From Mycobacterium sp. (GTDB taxonomy: Bacteria > Actinomycetota > Actinomycetes > Mycobacteriales > Mycobacteriaceae), in contig JAGQTU010000024.1 of assembly GCA_020438865.1 (NCBI GenBank), positions 1-47,858 on the forward strand: 47,858 nt of DNA, in the 5' to 3' direction. The notes below the pieces were generated by a model. That model did not search any database. It was not told where the DNA came from and saw only the letters and a list, made by a program, of their open reading frames with translations. Below are positions 33,395-41,854 of the stretch, in pieces; position 1 is the first letter of the stretch; every line of letters starts with the position of its first letter. A program made the translations under genes and the position numbers.

Positions 33395-33892
33395 TCACTT
33401 GCAGGTGACCGTGATCTCGAACTTCTTCGTGATCATCCCGGCCATCGGGTTCTTCAGGTCCGCGCCGGCCGCCTCGCCGGTGATGGTGTACGTACTACCG
33501 TCCACCTTCACGTCGGCAGATCCGGTCTTCATTCCCATGCTGTCGCTCACCGCCAGTGCGTTGCCATCCACGACCATGGCCAGGGAGGTCACCTTCGGCG
33601 TCGACTCGTCGGTCATGACCACACCGAGGCCCTGCTGACCACCGATCGCCCCACTGGCGATGTTGATGTTGCCGCCCTGCTTCACGCACGTCACCGTGCT
33701 GGTGTCCAGGCCGGGCAGGTCGTTTCCCTCGACCTTCACCGAGGTCGTTCCCCCGCTTGCCACCGTGGCACTGGCGGACGAGGATCCGGTCGCCGATGCG
33801 GCGCCCTTGCCGCTGCTGTTGTTGTCGGAACAGCCCATCAGCAGCATGCTGCAGCCGACCACGCCGACACCGACCGCGAGAACTCGCTTCAC
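33395..33892 (-). CDS. LpqH-like (19 kDa antigen family) lipoprotein
   Basis: A 165-residue predicted lipoprotein of the mycobacterial LpqH family. Signal peptide with lipobox LLMGC (C21), a Ser/Ala/Gly/Thr-rich linker (residues 22-48), and the compact folded domain with paired cysteines (VTCVKQGG and the C-terminal ITVTCK) and GSTYTITGEAAG. M. tuberculosis LpqH is a surface lipoprotein that signals through TLR2; the exact role of this paralogue is unknown. The GTG at 33892 has AAGGGA seven nt upstream. Single gene, followed by a hairpin terminator. Confidence 0.87.
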   Translation of the reverse strand: MKRVLAVGVGVVGCSMLLMGCSDNNSSGKGAASATGSSSASATVASGGTTSVKVEGNDLPGLDTSTVTCVKQGGNINIASGAIGGQQGLGVVMTDESTPKVTSLAMVVDGNALAVSDSMGMKTGSADVKVDGSTYTITGEAAGADLKNPMAGMITKKFEITVTCK

Positions 33893-34006
33893 CTGTATTC
33901 CCTTCGCTGTAGTCCGTCGCCTTGTGGCGCCGTCGCAGCCAAGTACAGGCGGTGCCGCCGGCTACCGATCCCAACTTCCGGGGTGGCGCGCGACTCGACT
34001 TCGGCA

Positions 34007-34700
34007 ATGTTCGCGGAGACGCGGTACGCGCGAAACGGTGAGTTGTACGTCGCCTATCGAAACGTCCGCCGAAGGTTCTTGCGACATCGTGGTCGTCCCC
34101 AATTGGTTCACCTGCTGCGAGGTGCTTCCGGAGCCGCCGTCCCTGCGGGCGTGGGTCGAGGCCATGACCTCACTGGGTCGACTCATCTTCTTCGACCAGC
34201 CGGGCACCGGGGCCTCAGATCCCGTCTCGCCGGGCGCACTGCCGACCTTGGAACAGTGGACCGACAGCATCGCTGCCGTGCTCGATGATCTCGGGACGCG
34301 CGACGCGGTTCTCCCGGGCTCTGGAGAACTCCAACATGTCTCTGGAGAACTCCAACATGTGGTGAATCCCGACATGCCCTGGAACGAAGAGATCCGGGCG
34401 ACTTGGGCGTGCATGGAGCGTCTGGCGGCAAGCCCGAGGGCTGTCGCTCTTTTGACACGCGCCGGGCGGCTGAGGTGGCGACCGTGACCGGCGTGCCTTG
34501 CTCGATACGCACGATGCCGTCGTTCGCTCGCAGCTCGCCCGGTTTCGCGGCCGCGAGTGCGAGATACGCGGGGATGACATCGCGGGGCTCGCCGTGCACA
34601 TCGGCGCGCGCGTGAGCGCCCGGGCGGGGCCCAACGACGCGGCGCGCACCAACTCAAGGGCGTGCCGGGTGAGTGGCGTCTATTCGCCGTCGCCTCTTAG
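34007..34700 (+). pseudogene. Decayed alpha/beta-hydrolase-adenylate cyclase fusion (Rv1900c-like) with several deletions
   Basis: Pieces of one gene in the correct order but different frames. The ATG at 34007 starts ETRYARNGELYVAYRNV, the N-terminus of an Rv1900c (LipJ)-like hydrolase. After a frameshift near 34060 comes CDIVVVPNWFTC and GRLIFFDQPGTGASD. A 21-bp tandem duplication follows at 34319-34360, then WNEEIRATWACMERLAASP. The catalytic serine region is missing. Near 34490 the class III cyclase part begins (LLDTHDAVVRSQLARFRGRE); its catalytic centre is deleted, and GDDIAGLAVHIGARV follows. After another deletion, QLKGVPGEWRLFAVAS ends at the TAG at 34698-34700. It cannot make an active enzyme. 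An intact gene of this type is about 1.4 kb. Confidence 0.85.
34319..34360. repeat. 21-bp perfect tandem duplication within the hydrolase-cyclase pseudogene
   Basis: Units 34319-34339 and 34340-34360 are identical and encode SGELQHV twice. It sits next to a point where the family sequence has been deleted, so it may mark a repair event. Confidence 0.9.
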
Positions 34701-36181
34701 AAGGGTGGTGGGTCGGCGTCGTTGTCTGGTGGTGGCGGAGCGGGGCCGACGAGGTTGTAGGCGTGGGTGATCGGGCGTAGGGCTCGGTTGTGGGCGCGTT
34801 CGGCGGTGATCCGGGCAGCCCGGTTCTGTTCGCGGGTGCGTCTGCGGGTGGGCATCATCGCGGTGCGCTCCCCGCGGTGGTCGTCCGCTGGGGTCGGCCG
34901 TCCCGCGATCTCACCGGTGGGTAGGCAGAGTCGGGGAAACAACAGCGCGCTGCCCGGCGTGGTGACATGACGATGTCCGCCGGGCAATGTCCAGATCACC
35001 GTCCCGTTCGGCATTTGCGTGTCCCGCCAGCCCCAGAACGTCTTCAACAAATGGTGGACGCGGCACAGGGCTTTGATGTTGGAGGCATGCGTGGGCCCGG
35101 CGGGCCACGGAATCGTATGGTCGAGATCGCAGTGGGTGGCCGGCCGATCACACCCGGGCGCCCGGCACGTCAGGTCCCGGGCCCGCACGAATTCGGCCAG
35201 CGCCGTCGAGGGCCGATACCCCGACTCGGGGCACGCCTGGGCGGGGTTCATCAGCGGGCGTACCCGCGCGCCCTTGGCCAACTCGGCGACCAACTCCGCG
35301 GAGACCAAGGTGTTGGGTCCCAGCAGGTAGGCCGGCGCCTCGGAGCGGCCCGCCACGCTGGACTGTTCGGCCACCAGGTGGATGACCACCCCCGGGCTCG
35401 CCGGGCGCTGCCCGGCTGGGCACTGCGTGCTGTCACAGCGGCACGCCAACCGGTCCATCCCGACTGCCAGCGCTCCGAGCGCATCGGCGCGACGCTGCTC
35501 GAGGGTGCGCGGGTCATCCGGGCACACCGTCGCAGCCAGGGCGTCCAGTCTGGCGTCGAGTGCGGCGGCGTCGGTGCTCATGACCAACCCGGCCAGCTCG
35601 GTGGTGCCGTTGCCCTGATCCCACAAGCTCACCCGGCGATCCAGGGTCTTCTCCTTCGCCTGGCGCACGGCATCGCGGTCGTGGCGGGCGACGAGCTCAT
35701 CGATCTTGGTGGCCAGCCGGCCCCGCGTCATCGACGGCCAGTGGCCCACCCGCTCTGCGAGCTCGTGATCCACCGTGGCCATGACCTCGGCGTCGGTGAT
35801 CAACTCGGTGCGGTAGTAGATCGTCTGGAACACACCCATGTCGATATCGCCGGCCAAGAACACCGCGGCCACGGCCGGCCGGGTCAGCATCGCCAGCGCG
35901 TAGGTCAGGTAGCTGCCGGCCTTGGCCAGGCTGATCTGCAACGCCGCGGCGACCTCGGCACCGACCGCGGCCCAGGTATCCACCGCCCAGTCCGCACGCT
36001 CGCCACGCTCACCGCGCCGCAACTCGAACAACTCGCCGATCACCTTCAGCCGAAGTGCGGCCGCCCTATTCTCCGCCCGCGACGCCAAACCCAGCTGCCC
36101 GATCAGACCACGGGACTGCGCCGTGTCCGACGGCAGGAAATAGTCGTGATACGGACTCCGTGCGAACATGTGTTCGATCAT
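34697..36181 (-). CDS. DUF222/HNH endonuclease-like protein, REP13E12 family
   Basis: A 494-residue member of the mycobacterial 13E12 repeat family. An N-terminal DUF222 domain covers most of the protein (LLGLASRAENRAAALRLKV-type start, WAVDTWAAVGAEVAAALQIS, VMSTDAAALDARLDALA). The C-terminal HNH site is intact: C339 and C344 (CRAPGCDRP), D354-H355 (CDLDHTIPW), N368 and H376-H377 (CRVHHLLKTF). These genes occur in several copies per genome, and in M. tuberculosis they contain the attachment site used by the phiRv1 prophage. The ATG at 36181 was chosen over a TTG 18 nt upstream. The tail is Arg-rich and ends in Pro-rich DADPPPF. Its 3' end abuts the end of the hydrolase-cyclase pseudogene. Confidence 0.88.
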   Translation of the reverse strand: MIEHMFARSPYHDYFLPSDTAQSRGLIGQLGLASRAENRAAALRLKVIGELFELRRGERGERADWAVDTWAAVGAEVAAALQISLAKAGSYLTYALAMLTRPAVAAVFLAGDIDMGVFQTIYYRTELITDAEVMATVDHELAERVGHWPSMTRGRLATKIDELVARHDRDAVRQAKEKTLDRRVSLWDQGNGTTELAGLVMSTDAAALDARLDALAATVCPDDPRTLEQRRADALGALAVGMDRLACRCDSTQCPAGQRPASPGVVIHLVAEQSSVAGRSEAPAYLLGPNTLVSAELVAELAKGARVRPLMNPAQACPESGYRPSTALAEFVRARDLTCRAPGCDRPATHCDLDHTIPWPAGPTHASNIKALCRVHHLLKTFWGWRDTQMPNGTVIWTLPGGHRHVTTPGSALLFPRLCLPTGEIAGRPTPADDHRGERTAMMPTRRRTREQNRAARITAERAHNRALRPITHAYNLVGPAPPPPDNDADPPPF

Positions 36182-36202
36182 GCCAGAGCACCCCGACAAT
36201 GC

Positions 36203-36982
36203 TCACCGCAGGACCGCGCCGCCGTCGATGTTGATCACCTGACCGTTGACCCAGGCGCCGTCGTCGGACATCAGGAACGTGACCAGTGCGGCGATGTCGG
36301 CGGGGTGGCCGACCCGGGTCGAGCGCGTGCCCTGTAGTGCGGCCGCCTCCAGGTCCGGCCACTGCGGCGCGGCGCGCATCAGGTCCGTGCCGGTGAAGCC
36401 CGGGGCCACCGCGTTGCAGCGGATTCCCTCCCGGCCCCAGCGCGAGGCGACGTGCCGGGTCAGCGCCCCGATGCCCGCCTTCGCCGTCGCGTAGGCCGGC
36501 CGGGTGGGCTCGCCGATGAAGGCCGCCGCGGACGACATGTTCACGATGGCACCGCCGCCGCGGGAAAGCATCAGCGGCAGGGCGTATTTCATGCTGGCCA
36601 GGTAGCCGCGCAGGGTCACCGTCATGGTGCGGTCCCAGACGTCGAATTCGATCTCCATCACATCGGTGTCGGAGCGCAGCAGGCTCATGTCCGAGCCGAC
36701 GTTGAACAACAGATCCACCGCGCCGAAGCCGGCCACCGCGGAATCGATCAGGGCCCGAACGGATTCCGGGTCGGCCAGGTCGAATGCATGCGCGATCGCG
36801 GTGCCACCGGCAGCGCGAATGGCTTCAGCGGTTGCCTCCGCCGCATCTTCGGCGATGTCGCCGACCACGACCCGGGCGCCCTCGCTGCCAAGCCGCGCCG
36901 CCGTCGCCGCACCAATCCCCGTGGCTCCCCCGGCGATGACCGCGACCTTGCCGGCCAGCCCCCGCGGATCGCGCGAAGTCAC
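36203..36982 (-). CDS. SDR-family oxidoreductase
   Basis: A 259-residue classical short-chain dehydrogenase. NAD(P)-binding motif GGATGIGAATAARL, the NVG region (NNAG equivalent reads FNVGS), catalytic Ser in VNMSSAAAF, YATAK with the catalytic Tyr and Lys, and a C-terminal INIDGGAVLR. VVGDI after strand 2 favours NAD(H). The NNAG motif is changed to FNVG, which is unusual. The GTG at 36982 overlaps the amidohydrolase stop by GTGA, so both are in one operon and may work on the same compound. Confidence 0.88.
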   Translation of the reverse strand: MTSRDPRGLAGKVAVIAGGATGIGAATAARLGSEGARVVVGDIAEDAAEATAEAIRAAGGTAIAHAFDLADPESVRALIDSAVAGFGAVDLLFNVGSDMSLLRSDTDVMEIEFDVWDRTMTVTLRGYLASMKYALPLMLSRGGGAIVNMSSAAAFIGEPTRPAYATAKAGIGALTRHVASRWGREGIRCNAVAPGFTGTDLMRAAPQWPDLEAAALQGTRSTRVGHPADIAALVTFLMSDDGAWVNGQVINIDGGAVLR

Positions 36983-38241
36983 GCCTTGGCCAGCTGCTTC
37001 TCCGCGTACCGCGCCGCCCACTCCTTGCGCGAGCGGATCGAGACGTCGACGTCGGTGGCCTTGGCGCGCAAGGCGCCGACGTTGGCCTGTGCCCTGGGGG
37101 TGCGCGCGAACGGATCCCAGCTGAAGAACCGGCAGGCGTTGGCCCAGGTGATCTTGTCGATGTCGCTGTCGTCGGCCCCGGCGGCGTCGAGTTCGGCGAG
37201 TACCTTCTCGGGCGCGTCGGGCCAGAAGCAGTCCGAGTGCGGGTAGTCGCACTCCCAGGCGATGATGTCGATCCCGATCTCGTGGCGCAGTTTCAGCGAT
37301 GTCTTATCGGTGACGTAGCAGGCCAGGGAGTGCTCACGGAAGACCTCGCTGGGCAGTTTGCCGCCGAAGTCCCGGCGCAGCCACTTCTGGTTGGTGTAGT
37401 GCCGGTCGCAGCGGTCGAGGTAGAACGGGATCCAGCCGATGCCGCCCTCGGAGAACGCGAACTTCAGGTTCGGATAGGTCCGCATCGCCGGGCCCCACAA
37501 CAGATCCTGGGCGCACATCGCCGAGATCTGGGTGGCCAGCACGATCAGATTGTCGATCGGTGCGTCCGGCGCCATGCTGATCGCCCCGAAGCCGGTTCCG
37601 ATGTGCAGACACATCACCACGTCCTCGTCGGAGAGCGTCTGGAACACCGGGCCCCAGTAGTCCAGATCGTGGTAGCTGGGCAGCCCCTCCAGGTGCGGCA
37701 GCTCGGGCATGGTGACCGCGCGGCAGCCCTTGGCCGCGACGCGCCGGATCTCGGCACACATGCCCTCGGGTGTCCAGGTCGGCAGGATCGCGATCGGGAT
37801 GAACCGGTCCGGGTAGGCACCCGCCCACTCATCGATGTGCCAGTCGTTGTAGGCCGACACCATCACCAGGGTGACGTCCTCGCGGGTCATGTTCAGGTGC
37901 CGGGCGGAGAAACCCGTGAAGGTCGGGAAGCACATCGAGGCGAGGATGCCGTTGCGGTTCATGTCCCGCACCCGTTCGTGCACGTCGTAGACACCCGGCC
38001 GCATCTCGGCGAAGCCTGCCGGGTCGCGCCCCCACTCCTCGGCCGGCCACGACACCACCGCATTGAGCCCGCTGACCCCCTGCGGCCTGCCCTGATACAT
38101 CCACTGGTCGACACCCTTGTCGTCGGTGACGACGACCGGCGCCTGGTCGCGGTACTTGGCCGGCACGTGCCGCAGGAACATGTCGGGCGGCTCGACGACG
38201 TGGTCGTCGATGCTCACCAGGATCAGGTCGTCGACATTCAT
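36979..38241 (-). CDS. Amidohydrolase-family (ACMSD-like) metal-dependent hydrolase
   Basis: A 420-residue amidohydrolase_2 protein. The metal-binding start ISIDDHV-type motif is VSIDDHVVEPPDMF, then a VMCLHIGTGFG strand carrying the next His, FAFSEGGIGWIP, and a C-terminal WECDYPHSDCFWPD holding the final Asp. Family members decarboxylate or hydrolyse aromatic and related acids; many copies are found in mycobacteria with sterol or aromatic catabolism. First gene of a two-gene operon with the SDR, and divergent from the AraC regulator with only 24 nt between start codons. Confidence 0.85.
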   Translation of the reverse strand: MNVDDLILVSIDDHVVEPPDMFLRHVPAKYRDQAPVVVTDDKGVDQWMYQGRPQGVSGLNAVVSWPAEEWGRDPAGFAEMRPGVYDVHERVRDMNRNGILASMCFPTFTGFSARHLNMTREDVTLVMVSAYNDWHIDEWAGAYPDRFIPIAILPTWTPEGMCAEIRRVAAKGCRAVTMPELPHLEGLPSYHDLDYWGPVFQTLSDEDVVMCLHIGTGFGAISMAPDAPIDNLIVLATQISAMCAQDLLWGPAMRTYPNLKFAFSEGGIGWIPFYLDRCDRHYTNQKWLRRDFGGKLPSEVFREHSLACYVTDKTSLKLRHEIGIDIIAWECDYPHSDCFWPDAPEKVLAELDAAGADDSDIDKITWANACRFFSWDPFARTPRAQANVGALRAKATDVDVSIRSRKEWAARYAEKQLAKA

Positions 38242-38265
38242 GGCTCAGTTGTACCCTGCATACTC
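38242..38265. promoter_or_regulatory. Compact divergent promoter between amidohydrolase and AraC genes
   Basis: The whole spacer between two ATGs is 24 nt. For the plus strand, TACCCT (38252-38257) lies eight nt before the AraC ATG; for the minus strand TACAAC lies about six nt before the amidohydrolase ATG. Both transcripts would be leaderless, and the two -10 boxes overlap. Any -35 or operator would lie inside the opposite coding region. Confidence 0.5.
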
Positions 38266-39129
38266 ATGACCGTCTCCGCGCATTCGGCCAGAGATTTGGC
38301 CGAAACGGCCAAAAGCTGGCCGGGCGCCGAAACGGCCAACGTGATCCGGGAGATCGACCTGCGCCGGGGCGGGACGGTGCTGGCCGGCAGCTACCTCTAC
38401 GAGGGCGACCGGTTGGTCACCGGCTGGCACTACCACGACGTGCACCAGATCGAGTACGCGATCGGTGGCGTGGTCGACGTGGAGACCGCCTCGGCGCACT
38501 ACCTGTTGCCGCCGCAGCAGGCGGCGTGGATCCCGGTCGGACTGCACCACCAGGCGACGATGAATCCCGCGGTCAAGACGCTGGCGGTGATGTTCCATCC
38601 AGACCTCATCCCCGACGGCGGCGACCGCGCCCGGATCCTGGCCGTGTCACCGGTGATCCGCGAGATGATGCTGTACGCGTTGCGCTGGCCCATCGGCAGG
38701 GCACAGAGCGACCCGGTCGCGGACAGATTCTTCCGCACTCTGGCCGACCTGGTGATCGATGCGCTGGATCATGAAGCGCCCCTTAGTCTTCCGACCTCCG
38801 AGGACCCGGTGGTCGCCGCCGCCATGGCCTACACCAAGGAGCACCTGCAGTCGGTGAGCCTCGAGGAGGTCTGCGCGGCGGTGGCGGTCTCCGAACGCAC
38901 GCTGCGGCGGTTGTTCCAGAGCGAGGCCGGCCTGTCGTGGCGTACCTATCTGTTGCACGCCCGGATGCTGCGCGCGATGGCCCTGCTGGCCGCGCCCGCG
39001 CAGACGGTGCAGAAGACGGCCACCGCAGTGGGTTTCGACAGTGTGGGCTCGTTCACCCGGGCGTTCGCGCAATTCTGCGGCGAGACGCCGTCAACCTACC
39101 GTCGTCGGGTCAACGCGACGACCGGCTGA
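38266..39129 (+). CDS. AraC-family transcriptional regulator with cupin sensor
   Basis: A 287-residue regulator. The N-terminal cupin-like domain (residues 35-120) contains GWHYHDVHQIEYAIGGVVDV and PPQQAAWIPVGLHHQATM, typical of AraC sensor folds. The C-terminal two helix-turn-helix units are SLEEVCAAVAVSERTLRRLF and QKTATAVGFDSVGSFTRAFA-QFCGETPSTYRR. The ATG at 38266 was chosen because the sequence before it overlaps the divergent amidohydrolase gene. It probably controls the amidohydrolase-SDR operon. Confidence 0.88.
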   Translation: MTVSAHSARDLAETAKSWPGAETANVIREIDLRRGGTVLAGSYLYEGDRLVTGWHYHDVHQIEYAIGGVVDVETASAHYLLPPQQAAWIPVGLHHQATMNPAVKTLAVMFHPDLIPDGGDRARILAVSPVIREMMLYALRWPIGRAQSDPVADRFFRTLADLVIDALDHEAPLSLPTSEDPVVAAAMAYTKEHLQSVSLEEVCAAVAVSERTLRRLFQSEAGLSWRTYLLHARMLRAMALLAAPAQTVQKTATAVGFDSVGSFTRAFAQFCGETPSTYRRRVNATTG

Positions 39130-39376
39130 GCGCTCCCGCCGGCGGTCATGCCAGCGCAGGCGGAGCAGCAACAGCCCACGATGGGCCTCGAATGACAGCG
39201 ACAGCGGGTCACGCCACGAACGTGATCCGGCCGGCCTGGTTGATGCCATGTCTCCACTGTGCCAGCCGCGGGCCCTCGCGAGCCCGCACCCGCCGCCCGG
39301 TGTGCTGATCGTCACTTGCTGTTCGGCTGCCAGCAAGCATCGAGGTTGCGCCCAGGGAATCTTTAGACCGGCGCTC

Positions 39377-39382
39377 TAACCT
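39377..39382 (+). promoter_or_regulatory. -10 box of the small secreted protein gene
   Basis: TAACCT followed by a leader with GGAGG (39400-39404) and the GTG at 39416. The rest of 39130-39415 shows no gene I can support. Confidence 0.5.
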
Positions 39383-39415
39383 GTGGATTCGCGCAGCGTG
39401 GGAGGACGATCGCAA

Positions 39416-39829
39416 GTGACGAAGCGCATCCGCTCAGCAGCGGGCGTTACCGGGCTCGCCGCCATGTTCCTGGCGTTTTTCGGCAGCGGAATCGCCGCCG
39501 CCGACGACTACGCGGGACAGACCTACTCCGACGCGTCCGGGGCGATCGGCAAGGCCGGCCAGACGGCGGTCATCGCGGGGACCGTGGGCGGCCTGCTCTC
39601 GCAGGGCGACTGCATCGTGACGCGGTCGCAGCAGGCGGACTGGCTGAAGGGCAACAACTTCTCGCCGGTCACCGACACCGTGCTCCTCTGGCTCAACTGC
39701 AACGCCAAATTGGCCACGGCGGGCACCCCGGGCAACTCGCTGGCCAGTCCGGAGGGCCGCGCGGAGAAGGCCGCCGAGGATCAGAAGGCGGCCCGGGCCG
39801 CCCAGCAGTCGACCGCGCCCAGCGGCTAG
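39416..39829 (+). CDS. Small secreted protein with two cysteines
   Basis: A 137-residue exported protein. Signal peptide residues 1-29 (KRIRSAAGVTGLAAMFLAFFGSG, ending AAA-D). The mature part has an ASGAIGKAGQTAVIAGTVGG segment, a likely disulfide between C66 (QGDCIVTRSQQ) and C95 (LWLNCNAKL), and an Ala/Lys/Glu-rich helical tail. I recall similar short secreted proteins in mycobacteria but no function. The GTG at 39416 was preferred because GGAGG lies about ten nt upstream; a GTG at 39383 is possible. Confidence 0.75.
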   Translation: MTKRIRSAAGVTGLAAMFLAFFGSGIAAADDYAGQTYSDASGAIGKAGQTAVIAGTVGGLLSQGDCIVTRSQQADWLKGNNFSPVTDTVLLWLNCNAKLATAGTPGNSLASPEGRAEKAAEDQKAARAAQQSTAPSG

Positions 39830-39868
39830 CGCGTCTGACCGCCGCCTACCGCGTGCGAGACTGTACCG

Positions 39869-40783
39869 ATGGTTGTCCCCATCGCACGCCCCAAGCTGGA
39901 GGGCAACATCGCCGTCGGTGAGGGCCGGCAGCTCGGTTTCGCCGAGTTCGGCGACCCGCAGGGCCGAGCCGTGTTCTGGCTGCACGGCACCCCGGGCGCC
40001 CGTCGGCAGATCCCGGTGGAAGCCCGGGTGTTCGCCGAGCAGCAGGGCATCCGGCTGATCGGCGTGGACCGGCCGGGCATCGGATCCTCCACCCCCTACC
40101 AGTACGAGAACGTGCTTGCGTTCGCCGCCGACCTGCAGACCATGGCCGACGTCCTGGGCGTCGGCAAGATGGCCGTCGTGGGGTTGTCCGGCGGCGGTCC
40201 CTACGCGCTGGCGTGCGCGGCCGCGATGCCGGACCGCGTGATCGCCGCCGGTGTGCTCGGCGGGGTGGCACCGACCGTCGGACCCGATGCGATCGGCGGT
40301 GGGCTGGTCGCGCTCGGTGCGATGGCCGCGCCGTTCATCCAGATCGCCGGGGCGCCACTGCAACTGGCGGCGGTCACCCTGGTCCGGATGATCAAACCGG
40401 TCGCCGACTCCGCGGTCTACCTGTATGCCCGGGTGTCCCCGGCCGGCGACCGCGAGCTGCTGCTGCGGCCCGAGTTCAAGGCGATGTTCCTCGACGACCT
40501 CATCAACGGCAGCCGCAAGCAGATGTCCGCGCCGTTCGCCGACATCGTGACGTTCTCCCGGGACTGGGGCTTCCGCCTCGACGAGGTGAAGGTGCCGGTG
40601 CGCTGGTGGCACGGCGACCGCGACCACATCGTGCCGTTCGCCCACGGCCGCCACGTGGTGGCGGCCCTGCCCGACGCCGAGCTCTACCAGCTGCCGGGCG
40701 AAAGCCACCTGGCCGGCCTCGGCCGCGCCGAGGAGATTCTGCGCGGCATGCTCGAGCTCTGGCAGCGTGACGGCAATCAGTAA
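39869..40783 (+). CDS. Alpha/beta-hydrolase
   Basis: A 304-residue alpha/beta-hydrolase fold protein. Oxyanion region VFWLHGTPGARRQ, nucleophile elbow GLSGGGPYALA, acid strand VRWWHGDRDHIVPF, and catalytic His in GESHLAG. Probably cytoplasmic, acting on an ester, lactone or epoxide; substrate unknown. The next gene, encoding a VanX-like dipeptidase, starts inside its last 17 nt, so the two are probably cotranscribed. Confidence 0.87.
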   Translation: MVVPIARPKLEGNIAVGEGRQLGFAEFGDPQGRAVFWLHGTPGARRQIPVEARVFAEQQGIRLIGVDRPGIGSSTPYQYENVLAFAADLQTMADVLGVGKMAVVGLSGGGPYALACAAAMPDRVIAAGVLGGVAPTVGPDAIGGGLVALGAMAAPFIQIAGAPLQLAAVTLVRMIKPVADSAVYLYARVSPAGDRELLLRPEFKAMFLDDLINGSRKQMSAPFADIVTFSRDWGFRLDEVKVPVRWWHGDRDHIVPFAHGRHVVAALPDAELYQLPGESHLAGLGRAEEILRGMLELWQRDGNQ

Positions 40784-41588
40784 CTGGTTGGCCCGGTTCG
40801 CCCGGCTGGGCGGCACCCTGGCCATCCTGACCGCGGCGGCAATGGCCGCCAGCGGGCCGGTCGCCGCCGGACCCGACCCGGTGGCCCCGGCCGACTTCGT
40901 GGCGCTGAGCGAGGTCGACCCGACGATCCTGCAGGAGATGCGGTATTTCACCGCGCACAACTTCACCGGGGATCCGGTCGACGGCTACCTCACCCCGACC
41001 TGCATCCTCACCCGCGCCGCCGCCGAGGGCCTCAAGCGCGCCCAAGAGCGGTTCGGCGAGCGCGGCTACACGCTCAAGGTGTACGACTGCTACCGCCCGC
41101 AACGCGCCGTCGACGACTTCGTCGGTTGGGCCGAGGATATCCCCGACCAGCGGATGAAGGCGGAGTTCTATCCCCGGGTCGACAAGTCGGTGCTGTTCGC
41201 CGACGGCTACATCGCCGAGCGGTCCGGGCACAGCCGCGGCAGCACCATGGACCTGACCCTGGTGCGCACGCCCGCCGCGGCCACCCCGCCCTACGTCATG
41301 GGCCAGCCGCTGGTCGACTGCACCGCACCGCAGGATCGGCGGTTCGCGGACAACTCGATCGACATGGGCACCGGGTTCGATTGCTTCGACACCCTGGCCC
41401 ACACCCTGGACCCGCGCATTCAGGGCACCGAGTTGAAGAACCGGTTGCTCCTCAAGGAGGGCTTGGAGGCCCAGGGTTTCGTGAACTACGACAAGGAATG
41501 GTGGCATTTCACCTATCAGCCGGAGCCCTACCCGGACACCTACTTCGATTTCCCCGTGAACCCCGCCGTTCTGACGGCCCCGAAATAA
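40767..41588 (+). CDS. Exported VanX-like D-alanyl-D-alanine dipeptidase (M15D)
   Basis: A 273-residue zinc dipeptidase of the VanX/DdpX family. Signal peptide residues 1-34 (ILTAAAMAASGPVAAG), then DYRP-type CYRPQRAV with R110, zinc ligands H155 and D162 in SGHSRGSTMDL, and EWWHF with E244 and H247. It would cleave D-Ala-D-Ala outside the membrane, more likely for murein recycling than resistance as no VanA or VanH gene is present. The start is a GTG inside the preceding hydrolase gene (17-nt overlap). Confidence 0.9.
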   Translation: MTAISNWLARFARLGGTLAILTAAAMAASGPVAAGPDPVAPADFVALSEVDPTILQEMRYFTAHNFTGDPVDGYLTPTCILTRAAAEGLKRAQERFGERGYTLKVYDCYRPQRAVDDFVGWAEDIPDQRMKAEFYPRVDKSVLFADGYIAERSGHSRGSTMDLTLVRTPAAATPPYVMGQPLVDCTAPQDRRFADNSIDMGTGFDCFDTLAHTLDPRIQGTELKNRLLLKEGLEAQGFVNYDKEWWHFTYQPEPYPDTYFDFPVNPAVLTAPK

Positions 41589-41854
41589 CTTCCGGCCGCA
41601 TTCTCGGCAATTCTCGCGTACCCAGCGACAGGCGCCGCACCTGCGAAAACCCCATTTTTCGGACCAAATGCCCAATTCGTGTCTGCGTCAAATAATAGGC
41701 ATCGGCGTCAAAAAGCGAACAAAAGTCCAATGTCCTCGCCAGAGGGTGCCACAAGTCCCTGTCGCAGCGGGACCGCCCGGGGGTAAACCTGGTGTGCTGT
41801 CTGCAATGAACCGTTGACCTCAACGCCGCATCGCCAACAGGAAAGGCCGTCCAT

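Noticed and set aside
37237-38265. A longer N-terminus for the AraC regulator
   Set aside because: It is antisense to the amidohydrolase gene and carries no cupin or other domain.
39091-39336. Minus-strand peptide with DPLSLSFEAHRGLLLLRLRW, possibly part of a small gene
   Set aside because: The frame is short, runs into the 3' end of the AraC gene, has no good start or ribosome site, and matches no family I know. It could be a remnant, but support is too weak.
41589-41854. RNA gene or riboswitch in the AT-richer intergenic stretch
   Set aside because: I could not find a stable fold, a known riboswitch core or a clear promoter by eye.
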